A model generated the notes under the pieces. That model was given only the letters and a program-made list of their open reading frames with translations, was not told the DNA's origin and did no database searches. From Portulaca oleracea (taxonomy: Eukaryota > Streptophyta > Magnoliopsida > Caryophyllales > Portulacaceae): a stretch of 64,000 bases of DNA. Where the stretch lies: NCBI GenBank assembly GCA_029582165.1, contig CM055893.1, forward strand, positions 22,290,679 to 22,354,678, written 5' to 3'. Both the position numbers and the translations under genes were made by a program. Shown here in pieces: positions 45,942-56,255 of this stretch. How positions within the stretch are numbered: the first letter of the stretch is position 1; every line of letters starts with the position of its first letter.

Positions 45942-46829
45942 TCAAACCCTATCTCTTTCTAATCTAGTAATTATATCATTACTAATGAAATTAACTAAAA
46001 ACTCCACATTATGGGTAATCTCCTTAAAAATTCTCGAATTCCTTTCCAACCAAATGTAATATATAAACGTTGTAAACATCAAAAACAACTCATGCTTCTT
46101 CCTTGTTGACAAATTTTCCCCAGGATTAGCTGAGAGAATCCCCTGCCAAGTGACGCGAGGCCAGCCCAAATTACTCAAAATAGAATGCCACACATCCAAG
46201 CTGAATAAACATTGCTCAAACAAGTGCATATGAGACTCTTCTTCTTCACAGCATAAGACACATCTATTAGCAAGCATGTACCCCATTTTTTTCAATCGAT
46301 CAAGAGTCATAAGTCGTCCTTGGACACACAACCAAGCTATAAAAGAAAACTTTGGGACAAATTTATTCCATATCACCGAAGCCCAATCAACAGGAGTTTG
46401 AGGCCCAAGCAATGCAAAGTATATGTCGGACAAAATGTAGCTGCTAGAAGACAGTAATGAAGGAGAAACAGAATAAAGATCATTACGAACCTTTATTATC
46501 CTTCTCCAATACCAGCTGCTATTTTGCTTGACCTCACACTCTTGGAAAAAAGTTCTCTTCAAGTAAATATGGTGTACCCATTTAACCCACAAAGACTCTT
46601 TATCGATTTCAATTTGCCAAGCCAATTTTCCAATAGCCGCCTGGTTCCATAAAACCACATTCCGGATATTCAAACCTCCAAACTTCTTTGGACGACAACA
46701 AGCATCCCATGCCATTGGACAAGATTTAGAATCCCCCCATAAGAATTTCCTATATATTTTCATCATTGTATCTATCACTCCTTGTGGAAGAATAAAGATC
46801 TGTGCCCAATAGGAATGAATTGCCATCAA
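45942..46829 (-). pseudogene. LINE ORF2 C-terminal part with zf-RVT domain
   Basis: MMAIHSYWAQIFILPQGVI, RKFLWGDS, FGGLNIRNVVLWNQAAIGKLAWQ and the zinc-binding region NRCVLCCEEEESHMHLFEQC are typical of plant L1 ORF2 C-termini. The frame is broken from the RT segment (46826-47011), which lies in another frame. It ends at 45942. Confidence 0.85.
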
Positions 46830-48191
46830 ATATTAATCAGCTCCACTCTTCCAGCATAATTGAGCCTTCTCACAGCCCAACCCTTCAATCTACTACACAT
46901 TTTATCCACAAGAATCTGACAATCATGTCTATTTAAGCGAGTAGGCTTAACAGGAACACCTAAATACCTGAAAGGAAGGGATTCCTCTTTAAGACCAAGA
47001 TCGCCAATCAAGAATCGCTTTGATCATCAGAAACTCCAGCTACAATAATAGTAGATTTACTCAGGTTCACTTGAAGGCCTGAACAAGCTGAGAAGTGATT
47101 TAGAGCCTCCATTAGCCTCTTGATACTAGCTTCATCTCCATTACAAAATAATAACAAGTCATCTGTAAAACAAAGATGAGCCAGATCCAAATTCTTGCAA
47201 AATTGATGATGAATGAAATCAGGCTGTTTCGAAGCTTCCTTGATAGACCTTCCCAAATACTCCATTACTAAAACAAATAATAACGGAGACATTGGATCAC
47301 CCTGTCTCAGCCCTCTACCACTCTTGAAATATCCATACAAATCCCCATTAGAACCCACAGAGAATTTTGCATTTCTTACACAAATCATAATCCATCACAC
47401 AAATTTCAAAGGGAATCCAAAAGCAGATAATAGATTCTCTAAGAAATCCCAATCAACTGTATCATATGCTTTTTGTATGTCTACTTTCAAGAGACAAGAA
47501 GGTTTGACACCTTTTCTGTTGTAGAATCGGACCAAATCCTCCGCTATCAACATATTACGCATAATAGATCTATTAGCCACAAAAGCAGTTTGATTTTGAT
47601 TAACTCATATGTCTAGGACCAACTTCAACCTAGAACAAATCAGTTTAGTGACAGCCTTATATAGCACATTGCAACAGGAAATGGGCCTCAACTCTGAAAC
47701 AACAGTAGGGTTATTGACTTTGGGAACCAAAGCTAATAAGGTAGCATTTAATTCCCCCAGTAATTGATTACTCTAAAAAAAAGACAATACTGCATTTGAT
47801 ACCTCATTTCCAATAACATCCCATAAAGCTTTGAAGAACATGGCATTAAAACCATCTGGCCCAGGACTCTTGGCTGAATCAATGGAGAAAAAGGCTGCTT
47901 TAATCTCTTTCATTAGTAAAAGGAGTGACTAGAGAAGAAGCTTGATCATGATTAAGAATATTCCCTCATATATAATGTAGAGGCTCTAGGCTTACCACAA
48001 CAAGGATGCCTGGTGAAGAAATCCGCATAATGAGAAACCAAGAAGTCCCCTATCTCCTGAGCAGAATTAAGCACTTCACCCTCATGATTATGCAAAGCTA
48101 CAATCTTGTTCATGTATCTTCTTGTCTTCAGTAAAGAGTAAAAGAAAGCAGAATTTTGATCTGCAGACTTTAACCAAATCGCTTTTGTCCT
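46826..48191 (-). pseudogene. LINE ORF2 reverse transcriptase
   Basis: Pieces in several frames carry LINE RT motifs: KSPGPDGFNAMFFKA-like text (near 47850), VKPSCLLKVDIQKAYDTVDW, GRGLRQGDPMSPLLFVLVME, catalytic FTDDLLLF (FADD is usual), GLQVNLSKSTII and LPFRYLGVPV. It copies element RNA at the nicked target. Multiple frameshifts; inactive. Confidence 0.85.
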
Positions 48192-49214
48192 CTACTTCAA
48201 CAAAGAACTTGCATTTTTAAGAGTCTCAAAATATTCTTGTTTCACAGCTACTGCTTGACTCCTCAAAACTTGGTCCTCCCAGTTCAGACTGGCCAAAGAT
48301 TGAATCTCATTTAATTGTTTGTATTTCTCCAGAACCCGAGAGTCCAGCTTTGCAAAATGTGTTTTGTGAAAAAGTTTAAGCTGAGTTTTAAGCAATTTAA
48401 TCTTGGTAACCACTTGGTATTGAACAGATCCTTGAACCCGAGATTGCCAAACAGATCTAAGCAAAGGCTTATACTCTTCATGTTGTACCCAACAGTTGCA
48501 AAATCTGAATCTGTAAGGCCTCTTTACCTCATTCTCAATGTGAATAAGAAGAGGGGAGTGGTCACTCACATTTTCTAGAAACACCTCATAGATCAAGTTC
48601 TCATACTTATCAAGACAAGAATCATTCACTAGAACCCGATCCAAAATAGAAGAAATATGATTATTATGCCAAGTATATTTGAGCCCCTTAGATTTTGCTT
48701 CCACAATACCATAGAGATCAAGAAAATTCTTAAAATCAGCAACTTCTTCCACAGTAATATCATTTCCTCCAATCCTATCCTCAAAGTAAAGGACATGATT
48801 AAAATCCCCTGTGATAATCCAAGGGTGAGCAGGTAATAAAGCACCAAGATCAGTCCACAGGTAAACTCTGGAAGTAAGATCATTTGCACCATAGACAAAA
48901 GTAACATATAACTGCTCATTCGAAGAGGCAATCAAACAGTGTATATATTGCCTATGCACTTTCAAAACAGCTAAGTTCACCTTTGAAGAATCCCAAAGCA
49001 CCCAAATCCTACTCCTCCCAGAAGCTGTAGCATTGTGAGCAAGATTCCAACCAGGTTTTATATTTTGTTTGATTATTTCACAATTTTAAAAAGCCACTTT
49101 AGTCTCCATCAAGCCCACCAAGTGACATTTATTCATCTGCAAGAAAGCTTTAACCCCTTCCTTCTTATTAGGGTCATTTAGACCCCGAACATTCCAAGAG
49201 AGCATTCTATCCAT
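48192..49214 (-). pseudogene. LINE ORF2 endonuclease (exonuclease-endonuclease-phosphatase fold)
   Basis: The ATG at 49214 (MDRMLSWNVRGLND) lies inside the ORF1 stop region. A TAA at 49086-49088 is followed in frame by RSRIWVLWDSS, VTFVYGAN, WIITGDFNHV, GLKYTWHNN, ILDRVLVND and NVSDHSPLL, the APE-type endonuclease motifs. A TAG at 48192-48194 precedes the RT in the same frame. This domain nicks target DNA. Confidence 0.88.
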
Positions 49215-50295
49215 GATCACTGTGACCAGGTGAGCCATCAACCATGTTCCCAGTAAAACTGCCAAAACCAATTACATTTTCTACAATAGGAGAAAGCCTT
49301 TTTCTAGCTTTATCATTCACTGGAGTAGTAATGGGAGTGTCAGGCCGAGGCTTCTGCTTCCATTGAGCCGCTTTCTTCTTTGAGATCCCCTTACGAAAAT
49401 CACTCGTTTTGTGACCAAATATCTCACAATTCCCACAAATAATCGGCTTCCATTCATACTCTACAGCTTGAGTGCAAATGAAACCCTCCTGATCAATATA
49501 AGAAATAGATTCAGGGAAAGGGCTCCTAATATCCATCTCAATAAGAATCCTGGCAAAGTTTAAGAGAGATTTCTTTTTAGTGTAAGGATCAGCCTCCAAA
49601 GGAATCCCCAGCAAGCTCCCTAACTTACTCAACCCCTCCAAACTCCAATAATGTAAATCCAAATTCGGCAGTTTGACCCAAATAGGAATAGATGTGATTT
49701 TATTTCTTTCAGTGGGTAAACCTAGTCCCCAATTCTTAAGTGCCAAAGGTTTTTGATCAAAATAAACTATGTGCCTATTAAGCACTCGCAATTTATCTTC
49801 CATTTTAAGGAAACAAAAGAGAAACACACCATCAGGTTTCCAATACACCTGGTCCAAACCCTTCCACATTCTATGAGCAAAACGTTCTATTACACCAATA
49901 GGTGGATTTGCACCCAAAACAAAACCAATAGTAGCAGTATCCCAGTATAAAATTTCAGAAGTTGAATCCTCCTTTTCCATTTTCTGAGTAAAGTTACCAT
50001 TCACTTCAATCGGTTGCACGAAATGTAATTTCATACCTGCTGGACGATTATCCTCTACTTGCGAACTATCATCCTCAGATATAGAACCAGATTGAATCGA
50101 AGCCGATACCGATTGTTTACTCTCTTCCACTTGTTCTTCCCCATTCGTAAGAAATAATGGTTGAGAAACCACAACATTAGTATCAATTGAACCCTCTTGA
50201 ACTGGGGAATCCGAAACAGCAACATTAGAGTTATCGTATAAATCAAATTTCCAAGATTTTGCCTTCGACGCTTTCTTCTTCCCCTTTCTCCCCAT
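49207..50295 (-). pseudogene. LINE ORF1 (DUF4283-type, zinc knuckle)
   Basis: An open frame of 362 residues: Lys-rich N-terminus (MGRKGKKKASKAKSW), DUF4283-like core (RMWKGLDQVYWKPDGVFLF, WVKLPNLDLHYWSLEGLSKL), then CGNCEIFGHKTSDF, where the last Cys of the CX2CX4HX4C knuckle is Phe. It binds the LINE RNA. It stops at TAG 49207-49209, overlapping the ORF2 ATG. The frame is uninterrupted, but the knuckle is damaged. Confidence 0.85.
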
Positions 50296-50334
50296 GAAAT
50301 CGCCCTCACAGAGAGAATTTTCTTTTCAACCCAT

Positions 50335-50353
50335 TATATATATATATACAGTG

Positions 50354-50423
<70 letters not shown>
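50335..50423. repeat. (TA)n microsatellite at LINE 5' edge
   Basis: TA dinucleotides with one short interruption (CAGTGT) near 50349-50354. Confidence 0.95.
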
Positions 50424-50425
<2 letters not shown>

Positions 50426-50765
50426 CAATTGGCATAAAAAGAAAAGATTAGAGATAATTTTGGAAATACAATAAAATCATTAAATTCTTTCCCAAGCTTC
50501 ACAGAAGCACAATCCAGAATCCCAAAATTGTAGCTTCTCCTTTTTTGCCTTGTGAGAGCTATTTTTAGCTCTTCAAAAGTTGGAAATTATTTTTTTATAT
50601 TTTATATGTTTGGCATAATTTCAGCTTTTGATCTTTAAAAGCTCTAATAGAGCTAAACCAAACAGGCACTAAGAATGAGATAAGTAAGATAAAGTAAGCT
50701 AACTAAGAATGAGATATGTAACTAAGAATGAGATAAGTAAGACATGTTTCATTTTTGTTGTTTTG

Positions 50766-51782
50766 TGACAGACCTAAAACGTATAAGGTGTCTGTGTACC
50801 GCAAGTGTGCAGGTTTGTGTAGTAATAAATATCGTTCTCTCTCAAGGATTTGCGTTCAACCACGCACTGAACTAGTTCGCTACAATGAATGCTAGGTCGA
50901 TCCGAGGGTTGTGGTAAGGTTTTCTAAACTAAAATAAGAAAGCGGGAATTTTTAGAGTTTGAACCAATTGATTAAAGGCATTCAGGGGAGTCCACTCTAG
51001 TCAATCAGTCAAATTACCAACAATCCCGGTGCAGGTAACAAGATAATTCGGAGTTTATAATCTTTCTAGGCCTTTTCACATCGATCTTTCGATCCGAAGT
51101 GAGTTACAGTGATTAAACTAAACATTATTTCTAACTATTTAATCCAATCAAAGATAAAGAACTGATTACTAATTGACCCTAGACAAGAATCATTATTTCT
51201 AAATATTTACTAGCCTATTCAATCTACGCTTTTCCAATTCAAGACTCTAACTTTCGTCATGTTGTCAAGAATCTAATACCAAGTAAAAGGCGGTTAGCCA
51301 GATTTTACCATGACATACAATACACGCAGATTAAACGAATAAAAAGATAACCTAACACCGACACTGTATTCAAATTCAACCAAAAGACATCGAGTTTATC
51401 CCCCAAACAAAGGAAATTAGCTACAAATATTGCTAAAATTAAACATCGCAAAAACTAAACAATAACAAGAAAACATGAAAGTAAAATAGAAATAACCGTG
51501 TTCGAATTTGCGGAATCGATCTCTTCGTGTCACCCGAATCGATCTCTTTCGTGTCCTTCGATCACTAACAACAATCTAAACTAGTAACAATGTTTGTGAA
51601 TTAACTGGAAAGAAACTATCTAAAATCTACCCTAAAAGTTCTCTCAACTCTCGTCTAAAACTACTGCTAAAAACAAATAATATTCGCCTCCTTGAAACGG
51701 CAGACGTGAACCCTTTATATAGTGCCGGATTAGGGCACAAAACGCTGGCAGCGTTTCCAGAAACGCTGGTCGCGTTTAGCAT
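50766..51782 (-). repeat. 3' LTR part of Athila 2
   Basis: Matches 58368-59384 over 1017 bp, then diverges. TATA box (CCCTTTATATA on the plus strand) at 51711-51721 with two 17-bp quasi-palindromes at 51740-51756 and 51761-51777. Confidence 0.85.
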
Positions 51783-53647
51783 AAAGATGGATTTCTTCGT
51801 GTCTTGCGCGGCAATACCGAAAGCACCGGTAGCGCTTTTTCTGCTTTTCTCTACTGACAAGGCGCTGGCCTCGTTTTGCAAACGCTGGCCGCGCTTCTGC
51901 TGTCCGCCCAAATATGCGCTGTTAGTTATGGACGTAAGTCAGTCAAAAAGAGGAAACCTCACATAAGAAAAGAATAAGAACACTCAATCACTCAAATTTG
52001 AATATGTATGTGGGTTTTTCTCATACTCAGACCAAGAGAAACAAACTACCATAAGCTTGGTTAGAACCTCGCTCTCCACTGCTGGTATGCAATGCACAAG
52101 TGACAATGAAAAGAACTTTTCCGGGTTGTAACAGGGTTTAGGTTAAGGGAAAGGAGCGGTAAAATTTGGGAATGAGAAGCTAAGAGCCATGCTTGGATTG
52201 ATTTTCAACGAGTGTAACACTCTCAACTCTCCTTCTTGCTTAATGTATGCAAGGAACTCACTATTTACCCTCAACAATATCAACATCTCAACTGAATACA
52301 ACCAGTTCAAAGCTTTTAAGAACTTCAAATTGAATCTCCCTAATCACCCTTTTCTTTTTGGAACTCTTTTTCTCTTTTTTTTTATACCTCATTTTTTCTT
52401 GTTTTTTTTTTTTTGGTGGGTGATCGGAGAGAAGAAAATCATGGAAGTATAACTTTGAATTCAATATAATGTATGAGCAACATAACCAAACACCAATTAT
52501 TTGAAAGGTGGGACTTTAAGTTTCTCCCAACTTGAATCAATAAGCTCAAACTTTTCGAAACTTCACATTTCGTTCAAAAACACACCAAACCAACTGTTCC
52601 TTCCAAAAAACAACATATTTTCTCACTCAACCAAGCAAGGCGAAGGATAAGGAATATTATAGGCCAAGGCTTGTATTGTCAGGGTTCGATCATAAAAGAA
52701 GGATGAACAAAGGCTAGGCGGGGCAAAAATGACGGTAAATATAACGTAAGGGAGGCTATTTGGCTATGTAGTTTAACAAAAAACGAATGCCTTAATCACT
52801 TTGTCACAGCGTGCAACGCAAATATGTAGTCTCAAGCAAGATGCAAAGCAAGTTCTAGAGATGTAACTGATGGTGGAGTCACTCAGGGAATCGTGGAATT
52901 GATAAAAGTGATCAATTCATAATTTAGGCAATGTGGACTCACGGGATATGGCTCAATCAACTAAACTTAGCCCAAAGATTTGCGGCACGCATATTTATAC
53001 TTTCTAAGATAGTCAAAGCAGTTAGATACAAGTTTCATAACTTGACTCAAAATCAGAAGGTTTGAAGGAAAAGGTTTCAAAAACTTTTGAGATCTCATCC
53101 AGACTTTTCTAAGTGAAGCAAGTTAAACTAAAAGTAAGAAAGGTTTACAAATCATCACCAAAGGTATTTCCGATTTTAATCCTAACCCTATCCTATATTT
53201 TTTTTATTGGTTTTTGCCTTTTCTAATTTTTTTGGTCTTTTTCTAATTTTTTTCTAATTTTTTTTTGAATTTTTGAGTAAGTGGATGCAAAAGAAAGAAA
53301 AAGAAACAAAAAAAATAAAAGAAATAAAAGAAAATCTATATGCTTCTAACTAATGCAATCTAGGTGGATGCAATTTTAAAAACTAGAAGAAAAACTTAAG
53401 GAAACTGGAAAGAAAAACAAAAAAACAACACAACTAAAAGCTCAAATAGAAGAAAACAATCAAACTAAAAACTAGAAAGCACACTAAAATAAGAACAAGC
53501 AAACAGAAGAAACACATTGAAAACAATAAAATCATACTAAAAATTGAAAAATTTGCATGAAACAAGAAAAAGAAAGACGAAAATAAAAGAAAAACAAACG
53601 AAAAACAGAGAAACAAGAAGAAATATTCATAAAAGTGAAATATACAA
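51783..53647 (-). other. Athila 2 3' non-coding region
   Basis: No credible ORF. More AAACGCTGG-type half-dyads occur at about 51820-51900, so this start may still be LTR that the partner has lost. Farther on there are T-rich and A-rich tracts (52370-52415, 53195-53270, 53280-53640). Confidence 0.5.
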
Positions 53648-53684
53648 CCCCCCAATGCTTAAACGTTGCATTGTCCTCAATGCA
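53648..53684 (-). other. polypurine-like tract with hairpin after Athila 2 ORF1
   Basis: CCCCCC (53648-53653), 13 nt, then a perfect 7-bp stem TGCATTG / CAATGCA (53667-53673, 53678-53684) with loop TCCT. The layout is the same as the two Athila 1 sites. Confidence 0.6.
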
Positions 53685-53719
53685 GAAGACAACGACGAAG
53701 GGTAAGGGCACGCAAAGGA

Positions 53720-55046
53720 TCAAGTATCCTCAGTCGGTGGGGAAGGGTCGGTATGGCTTGGTGGTGGTGAAGGTAAGGTCTGATCAAACATGGCCTGTAT
53801 AAGGCCAGTGAGGTTGGCGATGGACTCGTCAAGATGGGTGAAGCGCGAATCTAACAAACTCCTAAACTCAGCAAAGTTTTCCTGCAACTTGCTCACTCGA
53901 CGCTCGGTCTGGTCGATGGAGGTCTAGAGGTCGCGATAGCACGCTCATAGTCTACAAGGGGGTAGCTCGGGTTGAGGGATAGGGTGGAGTTTGGGCACAG
54001 GCTCGGGCTGCTCATTGGGGTCAAATTTAGGGAAGGGTGGCATCCAAAGTAGGTTTTCAACAACTTGAGGTGAGATATGAGGGTGAGGCACGGGAAACCT
54101 AGCGTTGTTGGGATAAACCTAAAGACAACGCGAGTCTTTGTCGAATTTGCACTAACCGAAAGAATTACACTGCTCTCCATCCAGAATCATACTACCCGGG
54201 ACAAGGTCAATGGGGTTCCTGGGCAGTCTAAAGCCAAATTGGCGTGCTAAGTGTGTGATATAACCCCCTATGGAAATTCCCTTGTTGGATGAGGTAGCGA
54301 TACTCGAAAGGTGGTGAGCTAGCATAGTTGCAGGGTTGGCGAGTGTGTCGGCGTCGAGCATGGCGTGCAACATGTAACAGTGGGCTCGGGTTGCTTTGTT
54401 TGAGCTACCGGGTCTCCCAAAGATACCGCAAGAGAGGATACGGTGTACATACCTTATCACGGGGTTCCTAATTAGGGACGAGGGCGTGTTGCTAGGGTCC
54501 CAGTTGTCAAAGCCAGAAATCCTATGGAAGAAAGCCTTTCCATCCCAGTCTATAGGTATGAGGGACGAATCCCGACATGTACATTCAGGTAAGCCAAAAG
54601 CATGGGCAAACTCGGACACAGTCATTGTGCTCTCCACACCAAGAAGTTGGAAACGAATGCACCGATCCCTCCCTTGGAGGTTCACTACAAGGGTAGACAA
54701 GAACTCTAAGGTGATCCCCCTAAAGGTCGGCTCGTCAAGTCTAGCTATGTTGGTCATATGGCTACGTCCTAACAACCACATCACATCATCTAACATGCCA
54801 CAATTTTACAAGAAAGGTTCACACATGTATTTAGTGGGGATGAGGGCTCTTTGGGAAAGAGAGTCATACCTTTTCTTGATCTTCCCTTCGAAGTTGAAGG
54901 GGTTCGAGCTCCTCGAATCCCGGGAAGGCGTAGCCTTCTTGTTTTCCTTTCTCAGCCGCCGTGACCTTTCGCTTCCGGCTTTCTCCGGCTCCATTGTCAT
55001 CGCCCAACGGAGGTCAGGAGCAGCTTGGATTTTTGGTTCTTACCAT
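53720..55046 (-). pseudogene. Athila ORF1-family protein of element 2, several stops
   Basis: An ATG at 55046 follows an intron acceptor (CTTTTAG) directly. A one-base shift near it brings the frame to MTMEPEKAGSERSRRLRKE and KRYDSLSQRALIPTKY. After a TAA at 54806-54808 the same frame runs 214 residues with TFRGITLEFLSTLVV and VSEFAHAFGLPECTC, matching the Athila ORF1 pattern. Stops at 54152, near 54118, 53950 and 53930 interrupt a Pro-rich part and a coiled-coil-like end (TERRVSKLQENFAEFRSLLD) followed by proline-rich text to 53720. Domain order mirrors element 1. Role unknown; no membrane segment seen. Confidence 0.75.
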
Positions 55047-55047
55047 C

Positions 55048-55528
55048 CTAAAAGTCATTCACAAAATCAATACAACCACCAAAAAAAACACTAGGCATCA
55101 AATAAGCATGATAACAATATATATACTCAATACTAATACTGCCCCTTGCTTATTTGATACTAGGAATTGAAATTGAAATAAATCTAACATAAAACCACAC
55201 CAAAAACAGAGCATAGCACCACAACACAATCACCATCCAAAACTAAACATAATTTTCTCAACTTTATCATCATATTGCTCCCACAATACACCCAACATTA
55301 CAATTTACTCAATTCTGGAACAAAAAGGATCAAAATCATCAAATCAAATCATGCCCTAATAGAGAAATCAATCCAAGCATCAAACCCAAACAAGAGACTT
55401 GAATCAAGGACATGGTACATGGTATAACTCAGCAAATTACTCAAGAAATTCAAGAATTCAACCAAAAATCATACCACAATCAAAAGAAATAATCAAAGGG
55501 ACAAGAGAAAGGGTTGAGAAATCCATAC
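55048..55528 (-). other. predicted intron in the ORF1 leader of Athila 2
   Basis: Donor TTCAAG|GTATGG (55529/55528), acceptor TTTTAG|GATGG (55048/55047), 481 bp, with the ATG at the first bases of the following exon. It sits in the same place as the intron of element 1. Confidence 0.55.
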
Positions 55529-55799
55529 CTTGAAGTTATGGTGAGAAGAGTAATGGAACTTAAGAGTGTGAGAGTGCAAGAGTGCAAGTGAGGGGAAGAA
55601 GATGTGGTGGTGCGGTGGTGGCGCCAGCGTGCGTCGACGACTAGGAGAGAGAGGTGGGTTGGGGGGAAGCTGGGCGCATTTTAGGGGAGGTGGTTGTCGG
55701 GATTTTGGGCAAAAAAGAAGAAGAGGGTTTCAATTAAAAGTGAAAAGGAGGGGGCCGATTAAAACAAAAGGCGGGCAAAAATTTCTGGGCAAAACAACA

Positions 55800-55887
55800 A
55801 AGCACTGGCAGCGTTTTGCAAAAATCCCATACCTGAAGTCTCTGGAAGAGGCGCTGCCAGCGTTTTGAAAACACGGACATCGTTTTG
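55800..55887 (-). promoter_or_regulatory. quasi-palindromes upstream of Athila 2 ORF1
   Basis: AGCACTGGCAGCGTTTT, AGGCGCTGCCAGCGTTTT and a weaker ACACGGACATCGTTTT belong to the motif family of this element's LTR; the last two are about 20 bp apart. They lie before the pyrimidine-rich leader and the ORF1 intron. No good TATA box follows. Confidence 0.4.
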
Positions 55888-56255
55888 CTACCTGATGATA
55901 ATTAATTCAATTTCTTGGCAATTTGCAATGTTTTCTCCCTTTTCTTTTTCTCCTTCTTATTTTCCTTACAATTTGACATACTAAAATTCCCTACAAACAT
56001 CTACCAACTTAAAATTTATTAGGTTAGAGATAATAATTTCAATAATAACCAAAAATTTGCTTGAATCTCTTCTTTTTCCTCTACACACTAAAAAGAAAAA
56101 TTAGTAAACAACAAAATAAAAATTACTAAGGAATAAAAACTGAAAGAAATAATTGAAATAAATAAAAAAGTGGGGAGGAATAAATATTAGATATTGATGT
56201 ACCTCCCCGTGGTGCTTTGTTTAACGTCGTTAGCTCGATGTTATGGACCCTCTAC
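55888..56255 (-). other. spacer and pol-tail remnant of Athila 2
   Basis: After the protease stop at 56256 the same frame reads IELTTLNKAPRGG, close to VELGPTKQAPGRG found just after the pol stop of element 1. The rest is AT-rich. This marks where RT, RNase H and integrase are missing. Confidence 0.5.

Larger units (their letters stand above)
45830..50335 (-). mobile_element. L1-type LINE, near full length, decayed
   Basis: Minus strand: short 5' UTR (50335-50296), ORF1 (50295-49207), ORF2 with endonuclease, RT and C-terminal zinc domain (49214-45942), then a 3' UTR ending in a TA-rich tail near 45830. (TA)n sequence borders both ends. Several in-frame stops and frameshifts in ORF2 make it inactive. 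Confidence 0.88.
44574..50667. mobile_element. TIR DNA element split by a LINE
   Basis: The left end AGCATGCTTGGCCAAGCT and the inverted right end GCCTGTTTGGTTTAGCTC are alike. ACTAAG flanks both sides (42838-42843 before the gypsy insertion, and 50668-50673). The arms are about 44574-45167 and 50424-50667, AT-rich and non-coding. The end sequence looks hAT-like but only a 6-bp duplication is visible, so the superfamily is uncertain. Confidence 0.45.
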
